A stretch of DNA of 58,799 nucleotides. Source: Rhodospirillaceae bacterium. Its GTDB lineage: Bacteria > Pseudomonadota > Alphaproteobacteria > Rhodospirillales > Casp-alpha2. The translations under genes and the position numbers were made by a program. Under the pieces are notes generated by a model that saw only the letters and a program-made list of their open reading frames with translations, was not told where the DNA came from and ran no database searches. Positions 17,079 through 28,132 of the stretch are shown piece by piece (the stretch's first letter is position 1; every line of letters starts with the position of its first letter). The DNA lies in assembly GCA_018665815.1 (NCBI GenBank), contig JABJBP010000051.1, positions 1 to 58,799 on the forward strand, in the 5' to 3' direction.

Positions 17079-17102
17079 TCATATTCTACTAGTAGAATAT
17101 GA
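17079..17102. promoter_or_regulatory. 24-bp palindrome with CTACTAGTAG core
   Basis: A perfect inverted repeat centred between 17090 and 17091; its middle is ATATTCTACTAGTAGAATAT. It lies in the short gap between hflX and the 89-residue gene, close enough to the latter's start to overlap its promoter. The core TCTACTAGTAGA is identical to that at 10998-11015. Confidence 0.65.
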
Positions 17103-17130
17103 ATAGAAGATCAACGGGCGTTGGCGCGGC

Positions 17131-18444
17131 TCAACCGGTCCGCTGTTGATAGCAAGCGGCTTCCGCAGGGGACAGGCGGACGCGAATTTCGATGGCGTCG
17201 TCGCGGTCCTCGCGATTAACGACGTTACCGTGCTGATAAAGCCATGCCAGGCGTTCGCCATCGGCGGGATCGATGCGCAGATCTAGCGTCTTGAAGTCCG
17301 CGCTGAGGCGTTCGGCGAAAACATCACGTAAATGATCGCATCCCTCGCCCGAGACCGCCGAAATGGGCACTTCATCAGCATTGCCACGGCGAACTTGGTT
17401 TTCCAAGGTTTGGCGGCCACCCGCGTCCAGCAGGTCAATTTTGTTCAAGACATCAACCATGCCATGGCGCGTCGTGTCGCCGATTCCAATTTCCGAGAGA
17501 ACCGACATGACATCCGATTTTTGACGCGCCGTGTCGGCATGCGCGATATCGCGTACATGAACAATTAAATCGGCTTCATTGACCTCTTCCAGCGTAGCAT
17601 GAAACGCATCGACCAATTCATGCGGCAGATTGGATACAAAGCCCACCGTATCGGACAAAATCGCATCCATGCCGCCGGGTAGTTTTATCGCCCGCATGGT
17701 TGGATCGAGGGTGGCGAACAACTGGTCCTTGGCGACGACATCAGAATCGGTCATCAGGTTGAAAAGCGTAGATTTGCCGGCGTTCGTATAGCCGACCAGT
17801 GCGATTACTGGGTACGGGACCCGTTTCCGTGCGTCTCGGTGAAGGCCGCGGGTTCGCCGGACTTCCTTGAGGTCCCGTTTGATCCGGTCGATGCGCTGAT
17901 CAATGAGCCGGCGATCCAATTCGATTTGGCGCTCACCCGGTCCGCCCATGAACCCTGCCCCCCCGCGTTGGCGTTCAAGGTGGGTCCAACTGCGGACCAG
18001 CCGGCTGCGTTGGTAGGTGAGCGCCGCCAGTTCGACCTGCAAACGGCCTTCTCGAGTGCGCGCTCGGGCGCCAAAAATTTCCAAAATCAACCCGGTGCGG
18101 TCGATGACTTTGCAGTCCCAGGCCTGCTCCAGGTTGCGCTGTTGAATAGGCCCCAAAGCACAATCAACGATGACGACGTCCAAATTTTCGTGGGCGTGGC
18201 GCAAATCATCTATCAGGCTACTGAAGCGCTCCACCGTGCCGCGGCCCATGTATGTGCCAGGTTTGGGTTTTTGGACGGTGATGACCTCGGCATGGACGAT
18301 ATCGAGTTCAATCGCCGCCGCGAGGCCGGTAATTTCATCAAGGTTTGCGGAATCCGAACGTCCCTCAGCCGCGACGCCACGGACGCGCGGACGAAGAATA
18401 ATGCATCGCGTTGCCGCCCGATCAAACCCGTCCATTTGCGTCAC
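17131..18444 (-). CDS. hflX: GTPase HflX
   Basis: Ribosome-associated GTPase that splits stalled or stressed ribosomes. The N-terminal HflX domain (nucleotide-binding, FSSLIDDLRHAHENLDVVIVDCALGPIQ region) is followed by the GGAGFMGGPGERQIELDRR linker. The G domain has G1 GYTNAGKSTLFN, G3 DTVGF and G4 NKID. 437 residues, normal. It begins 33 bases after hfq on the same strand, the conserved hfq-hflX pair. Confidence 0.95.
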   Translation of the reverse strand: MTQMDGFDRAATRCIILRPRVRGVAAEGRSDSANLDEITGLAAAIELDIVHAEVITVQKPKPGTYMGRGTVERFSSLIDDLRHAHENLDVVIVDCALGPIQQRNLEQAWDCKVIDRTGLILEIFGARARTREGRLQVELAALTYQRSRLVRSWTHLERQRGGAGFMGGPGERQIELDRRLIDQRIDRIKRDLKEVRRTRGLHRDARKRVPYPVIALVGYTNAGKSTLFNLMTDSDVVAKDQLFATLDPTMRAIKLPGGMDAILSDTVGFVSNLPHELVDAFHATLEEVNEADLIVHVRDIAHADTARQKSDVMSVLSEIGIGDTTRHGMVDVLNKIDLLDAGGRQTLENQVRRGNADEVPISAVSGEGCDHLRDVFAERLSADFKTLDLRIDPADGERLAWLYQHGNVVNREDRDDAIEIRVRLSPAEAACYQQRTG

Positions 18445-18477
18445 GTCGCGGGCCGGATCTGTTGAGCGGAAAACGGC

Positions 18478-18741
18478 TTAAGCAGCGTCGCTGTCTCCAT
18501 CGTCGGCTTTCTCAGGCTCGAACAACTGAACAGGCACCGACGGCATGACCGTCGAGATGGCGTGCTTGTAGACAAGCTGGGTATGCCCGTCGCGTCGTAA
18601 CAACACTGAAAAGTTGTCGAACCACGTGACAATCCCTTGGAGTTTGACCCCATTCACAAGGAACACCGTCACGGGTGTTTTGTTCTTTCTGATATGATTC
18701 AGAAAGACATCCTGCACGTTCCGCGATTTTTCCGGGGACAT
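18478..18741 (-). CDS. hfq: RNA chaperone Hfq
   Basis: Homohexameric Sm-like protein pairing sRNAs with mRNAs. The ATG at 18741 follows GAGGGT and starts [20 protein letters not shown]. Sm1 ([15 protein letters not shown]) and Sm2 ([13 protein letters not shown], with the canonical YKHAIST) are intact. The C-terminal tail is short and acidic, giving 87 residues in total. A longer frame upstream exists but is antisense to the phosphatase gene. Because Hfq is intact, an Hfq-dependent role for the candidate sRNA at 34109-34192 is plausible. Confidence 0.97.
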   Translation of the reverse strand: MSPEKSRNVQDVFLNHIRKNKTPVTVFLVNGVKLQGIVTWFDNFSVLLRRDGHTQLVYKHAISTVMPSVPVQLFEPEKADDGDSDAA

Positions 18742-18871
18742 TTTAGTACCCTCTGTTTTTTTACCCTCGGTCTGGGTGATGACCGGGGTGCCTCCCACAA
18801 TTATAGTTTTTTGAGGTTTTCCCACCCATTGCGAGCGCCGAAGCGCCGGACTTTCGATCCGAAACATGAGC

Positions 18872-19534
18872 TTACAGTTTATCGATGAACTTGCAAAGCG
18901 CCATGCAGTCGGTGAAATGGTGATGCGGATAGGTGATATCGGTATAGCCTTCGCCGACAAGAATACCCGTGCACCCGCTGTTGGCGGCACATTCGAGGTC
19001 GATGTTGGCATCGCCGACAAACCAGACGGCGGGGCCGGGCGTGATACTGCCGGGTTGGGTGGCCATGATCACCGGGTCTGGCGCTGGTTTGTCCCGGGCT
19101 GCGTCGTTGGCCCCGACCATGGCATTGAAATAGCCCCCCCAACCCAGGTGCTCGGCCTCTGAACGCAGGAAATCACCACGTTTGTTGCTGACGAGCGCCA
19201 GATAGAGGTCCGATCGTGCCAAGGTGGCCAGCATTTTTTCGGCGCCGGCGGTGGGCTCCAATTTGATTTTGTGGATTTCATCATAGCGCTTGTAGAAAAA
19301 GTCGCTGGCTTCCTCCCAGACGTCGCCGAACAGCGCCGGAAATCTGTCGCGCATGGATTTAGCAACCCGTTGGCGAACCTCCGTCATAGTCCATGGCTCT
19401 TTACCATAGGCCGTCAATGTGGTGTTCAGCGCGTCCCGGATAGCCGGCCAAGTATCGACCAGGGTGTTGTCCCAATCAAAGATGATGGCCTGCGGTGTCG
19501 GCGGCGGTCCGTCTATGCGGGGCGTCATTTCCAT
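18872..19534 (-). CDS. HAD-superfamily hydrolase
   Basis: About 220 residues. HAD motif [12 protein letters not shown] (nucleophile Asp), motif [12 protein letters not shown], motif III lysine in RDKPAPDP, and motif [14 protein letters not shown] place it with phosphoglycolate phosphatase-like enzymes carrying a helical cap. Two starts are possible: ATG 19534, overlapping dat by 10 bases, or ATG 19528, giving an ATGA overlap. It lies between dat and hfq, part of the trkA-dat-HAD-hfq-hflX run. The substrate is unknown. Confidence 0.85.
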   Translation of the reverse strand: MEMTPRIDGPPPTPQAIIFDWDNTLVDTWPAIRDALNTTLTAYGKEPWTMTEVRQRVAKSMRDRFPALFGDVWEEASDFFYKRYDEIHKIKLEPTAGAEKMLATLARSDLYLALVSNKRGDFLRSEAEHLGWGGYFNAMVGANDAARDKPAPDPVIMATQPGSITPGPAVWFVGDANIDLECAANSGCTGILVGEGYTDITYPHHHFTDCMALCKFIDKL

Positions 19535-20406
19535 ATGTCCGTCTTGCGGGGGCCACCATGGCTTTCAATGTAATCCATGTAGTGATCGAGAATGCTCAAA
19601 GTCAATTCGCCGGCATGGCCATTGCCGATGGATTGCCCGTCAATACGGGTCACGGCTTTGACGTGTGAGGTGGAACTGGAAAGAAACGCTTCCCGCGCCG
19701 CCAGGGCTTCGTCCTTTGAATATGCCCGCTGTGTGACCTTGATGCCGGCGGCTTCCGCAGCCTCAAGGATGGTTAGGCGGGTAATGCCGTTCAATATATC
19801 CATGCCGATGTTACGGGTGATCAATTCTCCGTCTTCGGTGACGATCCAGGCATTGGCCAATGTGCCTTCGGTAATCATGCCTTCATCATCGATCTGCCAG
19901 GCCTCATAGGCGCCGGCTTCCTTCGCCTGTTGGTTGCCCAACACGTTCGGCAGCAAGGAAATTGATTTGATGTCACGACGCTGCCAGCGGATATCGGGAA
20001 TGGTGATGACCTCAACGCCTTCGCTGAGCGTCTCCTTGTTCGGCGGCGTCAGCTTTTTGGCATTGATGATCAGGGTGCTTTCCGCGTCTGTCGGGAATGC
20101 GTGCAAGCGCGGCGCGACACCGCGGGTGATCTGCAAATAGACCATACCGTTCAGGACATGATTACGGCGCACGGTTTCTTTGACCGCCACCATCATCGCC
20201 GGGCGGCCCATGGGCCAGGCCATGTGGAGTTCGTTCAATGAGTGTCCCAGGCGGTCAAGGTGGCCCTGCTCGCCGATCAATTTGCCGCCGAGGACGGCGA
20301 AAACCTCGTAGACACCATCGGCGAATTGATAGCCGCGATCCTCAATATGGACCGCAGCCTCGCGCAGCGGCACGTACTGGCCGTTAACATATGCAATGCG
20401 TGACAT
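19525..20406 (-). CDS. dat: D-amino-acid transaminase
   Basis: Class IV PLP-dependent aminotransferase transferring amino groups between D-amino acids and 2-oxo acids, supplying D-Glu/D-Ala. From the ATG at 20406 (AGAAGGA upstream): MSRIAYVNGQYVPL, the EDRGYQFADGVYEVF block, and the Schiff-base lysine in RDIKSISLLPN. The phosphate-binding area is NAWIVTEDGELITR...ILNGITR. A TTG six bases earlier is in frame but collides with the ribosome-binding site. It follows trkA by 11 bases. Confidence 0.88.
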   Translation of the reverse strand: MSRIAYVNGQYVPLREAAVHIEDRGYQFADGVYEVFAVLGGKLIGEQGHLDRLGHSLNELHMAWPMGRPAMMVAVKETVRRNHVLNGMVYLQITRGVAPRLHAFPTDAESTLIINAKKLTPPNKETLSEGVEVITIPDIRWQRRDIKSISLLPNVLGNQQAKEAGAYEAWQIDDEGMITEGTLANAWIVTEDGELITRNIGMDILNGITRLTILEAAEAAGIKVTQRAYSKDEALAAREAFLSSSTSHVKAVTRIDGQSIGNGHAGELTLSILDHYMDYIESHGGPRKTDIWK

Positions 20407-20417
20407 CGCCAATCCTT

Positions 20418-21794
20418 CTAGAAATATTCCAATTGTACGGAGAACATTTTTTCGACCTTGCGGATCACTTCGGCGGCGGCAAACAGCACAATCCGGTCAT
20501 GTGGCTCGACGACGGTGGACCCGCCTGGACAAATCATTTGGCCGTCCCGGACAATCGCGCCCAAAAGAACACCGCTCGGCAAGTTGACTTCTTTTAGCGG
20601 TCTTCCGACCAGTTCAGATGTCTCCAACGCTTCGGCCTCGATCAATTCACCAAAGCCTTCGCGCAGCGTGTGCACCGAATGGATGCGACCGCGACGGATA
20701 TGCTGGAGGATGGTCGAGACGGTAATGTTGCGGGGGCTGACCGTGACGTCGATTTCCAGCGAATTGATAAGATTTTCGTAGGTCCCCTTGTTGATCAGGG
20801 TGATTGCGCGCTGGCAACCGTAACGTTTCGCCAACAGCGATGCCAAGATGTTGGTTTCATCGTCGTTGGTGACGGCGACGACGGTTTCAGTTGTTGCCAC
20901 GCCGGCTTCTTCGAGGATTTCCGAATCGAGCACGTTGCCCTGGATGACCATGGTCTTTTCCAGTTTACCGGCAATGGATTCGGCGCGTTCCCGGTCTGAT
21001 TCGATGATTTTCGTCCGTACCCAATGATGTTCGCGCTCAATTTCCTGGGCCAGGAAAAAGCCGATGTTGCCGCCACCGAAGATCAACAGTCGCCTGGCCT
21101 CGGTTTCTTCATGACCGAAGGCCGCCATAGCTCGGCCGACCTGTTCGCTATCAACGACGAAATATACTTCGTCGCCGGGCAGCATCTGGTCTTCGGAGGT
21201 CGGCACGATAGGTTGGCCATCACGCATCAATCCGATGATCACGATGCTGAGGTCGGGGAACAGTTGGGTGAGCTGGCGGAGCGGTGTGTTGACCAGTGGG
21301 CAATCGTCATCACAGCGCACGCCGATAAGCTTCACTTTGTCTTCGACCAAGGGAATCATTTCGAACGCGCCCGGCACTTGCAAACGCCGTGTTACCGCAC
21401 GTGCCACTTCGATTTCCGGCGAAATAATCACGTCGATGGGCATGTTATCGCGAAAAAACAAATTGGCCCACAGGGGTGACAAGTACCCTTGTTCGCGGAT
21501 GCGGGCGATTTTCGTCGGCACTTCGAAAATTGAATGAGCCACCTGACAGGCCACCATATTGACCTCGTCTGTCGCGGTGACGGCGATCAACATGTCCGAG
21601 TCCCGCGCACCCGCTTGATCGAGAACCGCAGGGTGCGACGCTTGTCCGACGATGCCGTTGACGTCGAGATTGTCGTTGATCCGTCGCACCAGCTCGGGCG
21701 ACTGGTCAACGACGGTGACATCATTGCTTTCCAAGGCCAAATGGCGCGCGATGTTGTAGCCCACCTGCCCCGCGCCGCACACAATCACTTTCAT
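20418..21794 (-). CDS. trkA: Trk potassium transporter regulatory subunit TrkA
   Basis: Cytosolic NAD(H)-binding subunit gating the TrkH/G potassium channel. Two RCK modules occur in tandem. The first RCK_N is VIVCGAGQVGYNIA (residues 3-16); the second is LLIFGGGNIGFFLA near residue 235, each followed by a TrkA_C domain. 458 residues, the full two-repeat length. It lies directly downstream of ntrX, the usual alphaproteobacterial arrangement. Confidence 0.96.
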   Translation of the reverse strand: MKVIVCGAGQVGYNIARHLALESNDVTVVDQSPELVRRINDNLDVNGIVGQASHPAVLDQAGARDSDMLIAVTATDEVNMVACQVAHSIFEVPTKIARIREQGYLSPLWANLFFRDNMPIDVIISPEIEVARAVTRRLQVPGAFEMIPLVEDKVKLIGVRCDDDCPLVNTPLRQLTQLFPDLSIVIIGLMRDGQPIVPTSEDQMLPGDEVYFVVDSEQVGRAMAAFGHEETEARRLLIFGGGNIGFFLAQEIEREHHWVRTKIIESDRERAESIAGKLEKTMVIQGNVLDSEILEEAGVATTETVVAVTNDDETNILASLLAKRYGCQRAITLINKGTYENLINSLEIDVTVSPRNITVSTILQHIRRGRIHSVHTLREGFGELIEAEALETSELVGRPLKEVNLPSGVLLGAIVRDGQMICPGGSTVVEPHDRIVLFAAAEVIRKVEKMFSVQLEYF

Positions 21795-21847
21795 GATGAC
21801 TTACCTTGTTCCTGGCCTTGTTTCTGGCCTTCTCCCTGGACCATCGG

Positions 21848-23239
21848 TTATGTCCCGGCTTTTTCCGGAATGCGAACATCCAAGGATTTCAGTTTTCGAT
21901 GCAGCGCGGTCCGTTCCATACCGATAAATTCGGCGGTTTTGGAAATATTACCTTCGAAACGCTCAAGCTGCTGCGATAAATAGTCCCGTTCAAACGATTC
22001 GCGCGCCTCGCGCAGTGGCATAGCCATGATTTCGCTGCGATCCGTCGATTGACTCGTGCCAATCTGCCCTGTCACGTCGTTCGGTAACGATGCCGCAGAT
22101 ATCAAGGTCTCCGGATCATCGGGCGCTAAAATCATCAATCGTTCGACAACATTACGTAGTTCGCGGACGTTGCCCGGCCAATCGTGGCATTGCAACGCCG
22201 CGATAGCGTCCGGACCAAATTTTCTGGTGGGTTGGCCAGCGGTTTCACAGGCTTTGGTGAGGAAATGCTCGGCGAGTTTCGGGATATCTTCGCGGAAGGT
22301 ATTCAAAGGCGGCACCGAAATAGGCACGACATTCAGCCGGTAGAATAGATCTTCGCGGAAGCGCGCGGCGACAATTTCATCAGGAAGATTTTTCGTCGTA
22401 GTTGCCATTACCCGAACATCAACCTCAACGCGTGACGAACCGCCAACCCGCTCGAACACCTGCTCTTGTAATACCCGGACAATCTTTCCTTGGGTTTCCG
22501 TGGGCATGTCGGATATTTCATCGAACAAGATTGTCCCGTTGTGGGCTGCTTCGAAGATGCCGACACGACGGTTTTCACTGTCGTCCCTGGCAACTTCGGT
22601 GCCGAAAAGTTCAATTTCCATGCGGTCGGGCATCATGGTCGCGCAGTTGACCACAATAAAGGGACCTTCAGCGCGTTGTGAACGTTCATGTATCAACCTG
22701 GCGACGACCTCTTTTCCGGCGCCGGACGGCCCCGAAATCAAGATTCGGCTATTCGTTGGCGCCGCCCGATCGACGAGTTGTAGGACATCGCGGATGGCTT
22801 TTGAATCGCCGATAAGATCGGTTTCCGTACCGACCCTGAGGCGTAACTCTTCGTTTTCGCGGCGCAGCCGGGCCGCCTCGATGGATCGTTCGACGAGCAG
22901 AAGCAACCGGTCCGCCTTGAACGGCTTTTCGATAAAATCGTAGGCGCCTTGTTTGATTGCGGCCACCGCCGTCTCGATTGTACCGTGGCCGCTCATCATT
23001 AAGATGGGAATTGTCGGGTGATCGCTTTTGATCCGTTGCAGAATTTGTAACCCGTCAAGCTCGCTGCCCTGCAGCCAAATATCCAGCAAAACGAGACTGG
23101 GACGCCGCGTTTCAATTTCGGCCAAGGCTTGATCACTGCCGCCGGCAGCGCGGGTTTGGAACCCTTCATCTTCTAAAATGCCGGCCGTCAACATCCGGAT
23201 ATCGGCTTCATCATCGACAATCAGAATTTCATGCGCCAT
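21848..23239 (-). CDS. ntrX: response regulator NtrX
   Basis: Response regulator of the NtrY-NtrX system (nitrogen/redox). The ATG at 23239 is preferred over an in-frame GTG at 23251 because AGGTGA sits correctly before it. REC domain with phospho-acceptor in LVLLDIWLQG; AAA+ domain with Walker A GPSGAGKEVVAR and Walker B TILFDEI; C-terminal Fis-type helix-turn-helix (GNISKTAEFIGMERTALHRKL). The sigma-54-contacting GAFTGA loop is absent (FGTEVARDDSENRRVGIFEAA), as is usual for NtrX, so direct sigma-54 activation is unlikely. Confidence 0.95.
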   Translation of the reverse strand: MAHEILIVDDEADIRMLTAGILEDEGFQTRAAGGSDQALAEIETRRPSLVLLDIWLQGSELDGLQILQRIKSDHPTIPILMMSGHGTIETAVAAIKQGAYDFIEKPFKADRLLLLVERSIEAARLRRENEELRLRVGTETDLIGDSKAIRDVLQLVDRAAPTNSRILISGPSGAGKEVVARLIHERSQRAEGPFIVVNCATMMPDRMEIELFGTEVARDDSENRRVGIFEAAHNGTILFDEISDMPTETQGKIVRVLQEQVFERVGGSSRVEVDVRVMATTTKNLPDEIVAARFREDLFYRLNVVPISVPPLNTFREDIPKLAEHFLTKACETAGQPTRKFGPDAIAALQCHDWPGNVRELRNVVERLMILAPDDPETLISAASLPNDVTGQIGTSQSTDRSEIMAMPLREARESFERDYLSQQLERFEGNISKTAEFIGMERTALHRKLKSLDVRIPEKAGT

Positions 23240-23247
23240 TGCCGAAT

Positions 23248-25536
23248 TCACCTATTTTCGCCGCCCAACATGGTGGCGTGGATGGCCGCCTCATCGTCAT
23301 CGTCGCTGGCCGCTTTTGGGGGCTGATCGGTGGCTTCGAAGTTATGAAAAATCATCGTTATCCGCGCGCCGCCTCCCGCCACGTTATCAAGCTCCAACTT
23401 GCCATCATGGTCCTCCATGATTTTGCGGACGATGGCAAGGCCAAGTCCGGTACCTTTTGCACGCGTTGTCACATAGGGTTCGGTCAAGCGGGCGCGGTCT
23501 TCAGGCAGACCAATTCCATTGTCTTCGATCACAATCTTTGTTTCTGCGGCTTGTCCGCCATCGTCTGGCAGCGGTGAAAGGCTGAACCTGAGGCGAATTT
23601 CGCCGGCGGCGCCTTGGTCGTGTTCTCGCGACAGGCGCGCTTCGATGGACTCGGCGGCGTTCTTTAGCAAATTGGTCAACGCCTGGGCAATCTGGCGCCG
23701 GTCGCAATGAATTGAGACATCCGATTTTGGCAAATCGGCATTGAAGGTGATTTCCGGGGTTCGGTTCCGTTCCAGAAAAATAGCCTCGCGGCAAATTTCG
23801 GACAGATTTTCTGATTTGATCGAGGGTTGCGGCATCCGGGCGAACGAAGAAAATTCATCGACCATTCGACCAATATCCTCAACCTGGCGGACAATGGTAT
23901 CTGTACAATTGATGAAAGTTTCCGGATCGCTGGTGATCTCGTTCTCGTATTTCCGTCGCAGCCGTTCCGCCGATAACTGAATAGGCGTTAAAGGGTTTTT
24001 GATCTCATGAGCGATGCGCCGCGCCACGTCGGCCCAGGCCGCTTTGCGCTGTGCGGAAAACAGTTCGGTGACATCATCGAAGGTCACGACATAGCCAATG
24101 ACTTCCGCCTCGATTGTTTCAGCGGCGATGCGGGCCAGCAAGGTTCGTGATTGGCCGTTCCGCAACAATTCAATTTCCTCTTGATGGGTGCGGTTTGGTT
24201 GGCTTTTCGCCTGGGCCAGCAGTTCAGCCATCTCAGGAATGACGTTGGCCAGCTCGTCGCCTTTGTGGGCATCTAAATCGGTATCCAGCAATTCTGATGC
24301 CGACCGGTTCGGGAGATGCAAGCGACCTTCGGAATCGAGCCCGATAACACCGGCCGAAACGCCGGTGAGAACCGCTTCGGTGAAGCGCCGGCGCTCATCC
24401 ATTTCCCGGTTGGCGTCCAATAAGCCCTTTTGTTGATTTTCCAATTGATTAGCCATGTTGTTAAAGGCATGGCCAAGCGAACTGATTTCATCTTCCTCTT
24501 CACTGACTTCTACGCGAACGTCGAGATTTCCTTGGCTGGCCTCATCGGTCGCTGAAATCAATCGGCTGATTGGGCGCGCCAATTGGGTTGAAACGTTAAG
24601 GCCGATCCAGGCCGCGGCCAGTAAAAGCAATAGAGAAACCACTAGAAAAATGATAATAAAGCTAACTTGTATTCCGCCGCGCTCACTTTCCATCTTTCGA
24701 TATTCGGATACAGCCTTTTTGATGTCGTCGATATGATTGTTGACCCGCGCATCGACGAAACGCTCGACCAGAAGATAGGCGTCGATGAAACGGTTGAGTT
24801 TGACCAGAGCGCGCATGCGATCATCATTTTCCGAATCAAGAACTGCAATTCTGCCTTGGTTGGCGCTTGCCAAGGCATCAACCGGCAAATTTTCGAGTTT
24901 CGGCGTCAAGCTGAACTGAGCTCGCGCCAGGATCTGTCCGCCGCTGTCGATCACCACGGTCTCGGAAAGTGAGCGAACCGCCGCCTGCGTCGATAGGAGG
25001 CGGTCAAAAAGCACTTTGTTTCGCATCAATTGGGGCGCGTTGAGATTCAACTCATTGGCAATAGCCAGGGCATCTGTTTGGATATTGTTGCGGTGGTCAA
25101 TGAGATAGGCGTTGGCGACAATGCGCGATTGATTGAGCGCTTTATTGACGCGCTCGGAAAACCAGCTTTGCATGCCGAAATGCAGAAACAACGCGGAAAA
25201 TATTGCGACAAGAATGGCCGGCGTGACGGCGACCAGACTGAATAGAACAACCAATCGAACCTGTAGCCCTGCCCCCGCCGTGCCCCGGCGCCGTTCCATC
25301 CAGACCTGGGCAAGCCGTTTGGCGACGATAACAGCCAGCAACAAAAGCAAGATGCCGTCTATGTAGAGCAGGCTGACAACCGTATCGAGACCGTAAGCCT
25401 GCCCGGTGATCGTTGCCACCGTTGCAATCCCCGCCAGCGCAGAGGCAACCGCTAACGCATAGGCCATTTTCCGGCTGGCGCTGGCGCCGCGCACCCAATT
25501 CCAAAATGCATTCGAATTCGCGGAGTTCTGGCTCAT
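23248..25536 (-). CDS. ntrY: sensor histidine kinase NtrY
   Basis: Membrane sensor kinase, 762 residues. N-terminal transmembrane helices (about 25-115), an extracytoplasmic sensing region, another helix ([20 protein letters not shown]), HAMP ([19 protein letters not shown]), PAS, HisKA with [20 protein letters not shown] (phospho-His) and HATPase_c with [11 protein letters not shown] and GTGLGLAIV. The start overlaps the ntrC stop (ATGA) and its stop lies just before ntrX, so ntrBCYX is one coupled operon. Confidence 0.95.
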   Translation of the reverse strand: MSQNSANSNAFWNWVRGASASRKMAYALAVASALAGIATVATITGQAYGLDTVVSLLYIDGILLLLLAVIVAKRLAQVWMERRRGTAGAGLQVRLVVLFSLVAVTPAILVAIFSALFLHFGMQSWFSERVNKALNQSRIVANAYLIDHRNNIQTDALAIANELNLNAPQLMRNKVLFDRLLSTQAAVRSLSETVVIDSGGQILARAQFSLTPKLENLPVDALASANQGRIAVLDSENDDRMRALVKLNRFIDAYLLVERFVDARVNNHIDDIKKAVSEYRKMESERGGIQVSFIIIFLVVSLLLLLAAAWIGLNVSTQLARPISRLISATDEASQGNLDVRVEVSEEEDEISSLGHAFNNMANQLENQQKGLLDANREMDERRRFTEAVLTGVSAGVIGLDSEGRLHLPNRSASELLDTDLDAHKGDELANVIPEMAELLAQAKSQPNRTHQEEIELLRNGQSRTLLARIAAETIEAEVIGYVVTFDDVTELFSAQRKAAWADVARRIAHEIKNPLTPIQLSAERLRRKYENEITSDPETFINCTDTIVRQVEDIGRMVDEFSSFARMPQPSIKSENLSEICREAIFLERNRTPEITFNADLPKSDVSIHCDRRQIAQALTNLLKNAAESIEARLSREHDQGAAGEIRLRFSLSPLPDDGGQAAETKIVIEDNGIGLPEDRARLTEPYVTTRAKGTGLGLAIVRKIMEDHDGKLELDNVAGGGARITMIFHNFEATDQPPKAASDDDDEAAIHATMLGGENR

Positions 25537-26975
25537 CGGCCAGCTCGAATGACCGGAATAGCCAGGTCACGGATTTTTTTACGCAATGTATTGCGGTTCA
25601 AGCCCAAAACCTGCGCGGCTTTCAACTGATTGCCGCGGGTCGCCTGTAGGGTCAACGTGATCAGCGGTTTTTCGATTTCCTTTAAAACCCAGTCGTAGAG
25701 TCCCGCAGCCGGCAAAGCGTCACTGTGTGCAGCAAAAATATGGGCCAATTGTTTTTCAACAGATTTTCCCAACCCGTCTTGAACGGTTTGTTCAGATGCG
25801 CCCGATTGGCCGTCGCTATCGTCTAATTCGCGTGAAATTTCATCGGCGCCAATGAGTTCCTGAGGGCAGAGCGCGGCCAAGCGCTGCACCATGTTTTCCA
25901 ATTCACGCACATTGCCCGGCCAATCATGGCGCTTCAAAAGATCAAGGGCTTCCTTAGCGATGGTCTTCCAAGGCAGACCAGCGCTGGCGGCGCGGCTAAG
26001 GAAGTGGCGGACCAGTTCGGGGATATCCTCCGTACGTTCGCGCAGCGGCGGCAGGCGCAACGGCACGACATTGAGACGGAAAAACAAATCTTCGCGGAAT
26101 AGTCCCTGGCGGATCAGCTTTTTCAGGTCGTGATGCGTGGCGGCGATGATCCGGACGTCGGTGCGCATCGACGTTCGCCCGCCGACGGCGGTAAATTCAC
26201 CTTCTTGCAGCACCCTCAGCAAACGTGTTTGGGCCTCAAGCGGCATATCGCCGATTTCGTCCAGAAATAGCGTGCCACCTTCTGCCTGTTCGAAGCGGCC
26301 TGAACTGCGCGCCATAGCCCCGGTGAAGGCCCCTTTCTCATGGCCAAACAATTCGCTTTCGATCAATTCACGCGGGATCGCTGCCATATTGACGGCAATA
26401 AAGGGGGCGTTTTTGCGTTTACCGTAATCATGCAGGGCGCGGGCGACCAATTCTTTGCCGGTCCCCGATTCACCATTGATCATCACGGTTAAATCCGTCG
26501 GCATCAGCCGCGCTACGGTCCGATAGACGTCCTGCATGGCAGGCGAGCGGCCGATCAACGGCAACGTTTCATCGACGCCATCTTCATCAAGCCTGGCCGA
26601 GATATCCACGCCTGCTTTAAGTCCTCGTTTAACAACAGACACCAATTCATTGATATCAAACGGTTTCGGAAGGTATTCAAAAGCGCCGCGTTCAGTGGCT
26701 TTGACGGCGGTCATCAACGTCGTTTGGGCGCTCATGACGACGATTCTGAGATCCGGCCGGATGTGGCGAATGCGCGGCACCAGGTCCAAACCGTTCTCAT
26801 CGGGCATGACGACATCGGTGATCACAAGATCGCCCTCGCCTTTCTCAACCCATTGCCACAGTGTCGCGGCGTTGCTTGCGGTTCTGACCTCATAGCCGGC
26901 GCGGGTTAATGCTTGGGCGATGACAGTCCGGACCGCGTCGTCGTCATCTGCGACAAGAATGGTTGATGCAGTCAT
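25533..26975 (-). CDS. ntrC: nitrogen regulator NtrC (NRI)
   Basis: Sigma-54-dependent activator, 480 residues. REC phospho-acceptor in [16 protein letters not shown]+ domain with Walker [13 protein letters not shown], an intact GAFTGA loop ([13 protein letters not shown]), and Walker [14 protein letters not shown]; Fis-type helix-turn-helix at the C-terminus ([24 protein letters not shown]). The GAFTGA loop contrasts with NtrX. Start and stop overlap ntrB and ntrY by ATGA junctions. Confidence 0.96.
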   Translation of the reverse strand: MTASTILVADDDDAVRTVIAQALTRAGYEVRTASNAATLWQWVEKGEGDLVITDVVMPDENGLDLVPRIRHIRPDLRIVVMSAQTTLMTAVKATERGAFEYLPKPFDINELVSVVKRGLKAGVDISARLDEDGVDETLPLIGRSPAMQDVYRTVARLMPTDLTVMINGESGTGKELVARALHDYGKRKNAPFIAVNMAAIPRELIESELFGHEKGAFTGAMARSSGRFEQAEGGTLFLDEIGDMPLEAQTRLLRVLQEGEFTAVGGRTSMRTDVRIIAATHHDLKKLIRQGLFREDLFFRLNVVPLRLPPLRERTEDIPELVRHFLSRAASAGLPWKTIAKEALDLLKRHDWPGNVRELENMVQRLAALCPQELIGADEISRELDDSDGQSGASEQTVQDGLGKSVEKQLAHIFAAHSDALPAAGLYDWVLKEIEKPLITLTLQATRGNQLKAAQVLGLNRNTLRKKIRDLAIPVIRAGR

Positions 26976-28132
26976 GGCCCGGCCTCGCTCGGCTCATCCA
27001 TCATAGCCTCGCCGGCGCTTTCGCCATCGGTGCACATCGGCAGCATGATCCGGAACGTGGTGCGTTGGGAGAGGCTCTCGCATTCGATGACGCCGCCATG
27101 GTCGCCGATGATCTTTGCCACTAATGAAAGGCCGAGGCCGCTGCCATGGGCTTTTGAGGTGACGAAGGGTTCAAACAGGTGCGGCCGGATATCTTCCGAA
27201 ATGCCACTGCCGCTATCGGTGACGCTGATCGCCAAAGGCAAGTGAACCCGCTCATGGGTCCCCGGCGCGGCGAACCGCACACCGTGCCGATAGGAGGTTT
27301 CCATAACCACTTCCCCTGCTTCGTCCGGTGATGCTTCGACGGCATTTTTCACAAGATTCAGAAAGACTTGCACCAATTGATCTCGGTCCCCTCGGACCGC
27401 CGGCAGCGACGGGTCGAAATTGGCAACGAAACGGGTGTGGCGGCCAAAGCCGTTTTTTGAAATCTGCAGGACGTGGTCGAGGACTTGGTGAATATTGACC
27501 GCGTCACGACGGACCGGCGCATCGTCCGAGAACATCCCCATGTGGTCGACCAGATCACAAATTCTATCAACTTCATCGCGAATGAGGCGGGTCAGGCTTT
27601 GATCTTCCACTGACACCGTTTCTTCCAGAAGCTGGGCCGCGCCGCGAATTCCTGAAAGCGGGTTTTTGACTTCGTGTGCCAGCAACGAAGCCATGGCACT
27701 GACCGAGCGCGCCGCGCCGCGATGCGACAGTTGCCGGTCGATCTTCTCAGCGACCGACCTGGAATGCAGCGACAAAACGACCACGCCTGGGCATTCAACT
27801 ACCGGCGCGGCGTGAATATTGACGAAATGCTGACCGATACGGGGCGTTTCAATAGTGACGTCGTATTCGGACACCGCTTGTTGTTCGGCACGAACTTGGG
27901 CAATTAATACAAACAGCGGACTGTCAGCCGGCAGCAAGGTGTCCAAGCCATGATCCAACAAATTGCCGACACTGGTTCGGAAAAAATCTTCGGCTGCGGA
28001 ATTAATTTTTAAAATTAAGAAGTTATCATCAACAACCAAAATTGCGGCGGTCAATCCATTGAGGATGTAATCGCCATCAATGTCGGTGAAATCCCCGCGA
28101 TCATGAAGATCGATCAATGGATTGGAGGTCAT
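26972..28132 (-). CDS. ntrB: nitrogen sensor kinase/phosphatase NtrB (NRII)
   Basis: Cytoplasmic kinase controlled by PII. PAS domain at about residues 20-130 ([21 protein letters not shown]), HisKA with [19 protein letters not shown] (phospho-His), and HATPase_c with [13 protein letters not shown] and [12 protein letters not shown]. There are no membrane helices and the 386-residue length is standard. It is coupled by overlap with dusB upstream and ntrC downstream. Confidence 0.96.
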   Translation of the reverse strand: MTSNPLIDLHDRGDFTDIDGDYILNGLTAAILVVDDNFLILKINSAAEDFFRTSVGNLLDHGLDTLLPADSPLFVLIAQVRAEQQAVSEYDVTIETPRIGQHFVNIHAAPVVECPGVVVLSLHSRSVAEKIDRQLSHRGAARSVSAMASLLAHEVKNPLSGIRGAAQLLEETVSVEDQSLTRLIRDEVDRICDLVDHMGMFSDDAPVRRDAVNIHQVLDHVLQISKNGFGRHTRFVANFDPSLPAVRGDRDQLVQVFLNLVKNAVEASPDEAGEVVMETSYRHGVRFAAPGTHERVHLPLAISVTDSGSGISEDIRPHLFEPFVTSKAHGSGLGLSLVAKIIGDHGGVIECESLSQRTTFRIMLPMCTDGESAGEAMMDEPSEAGP

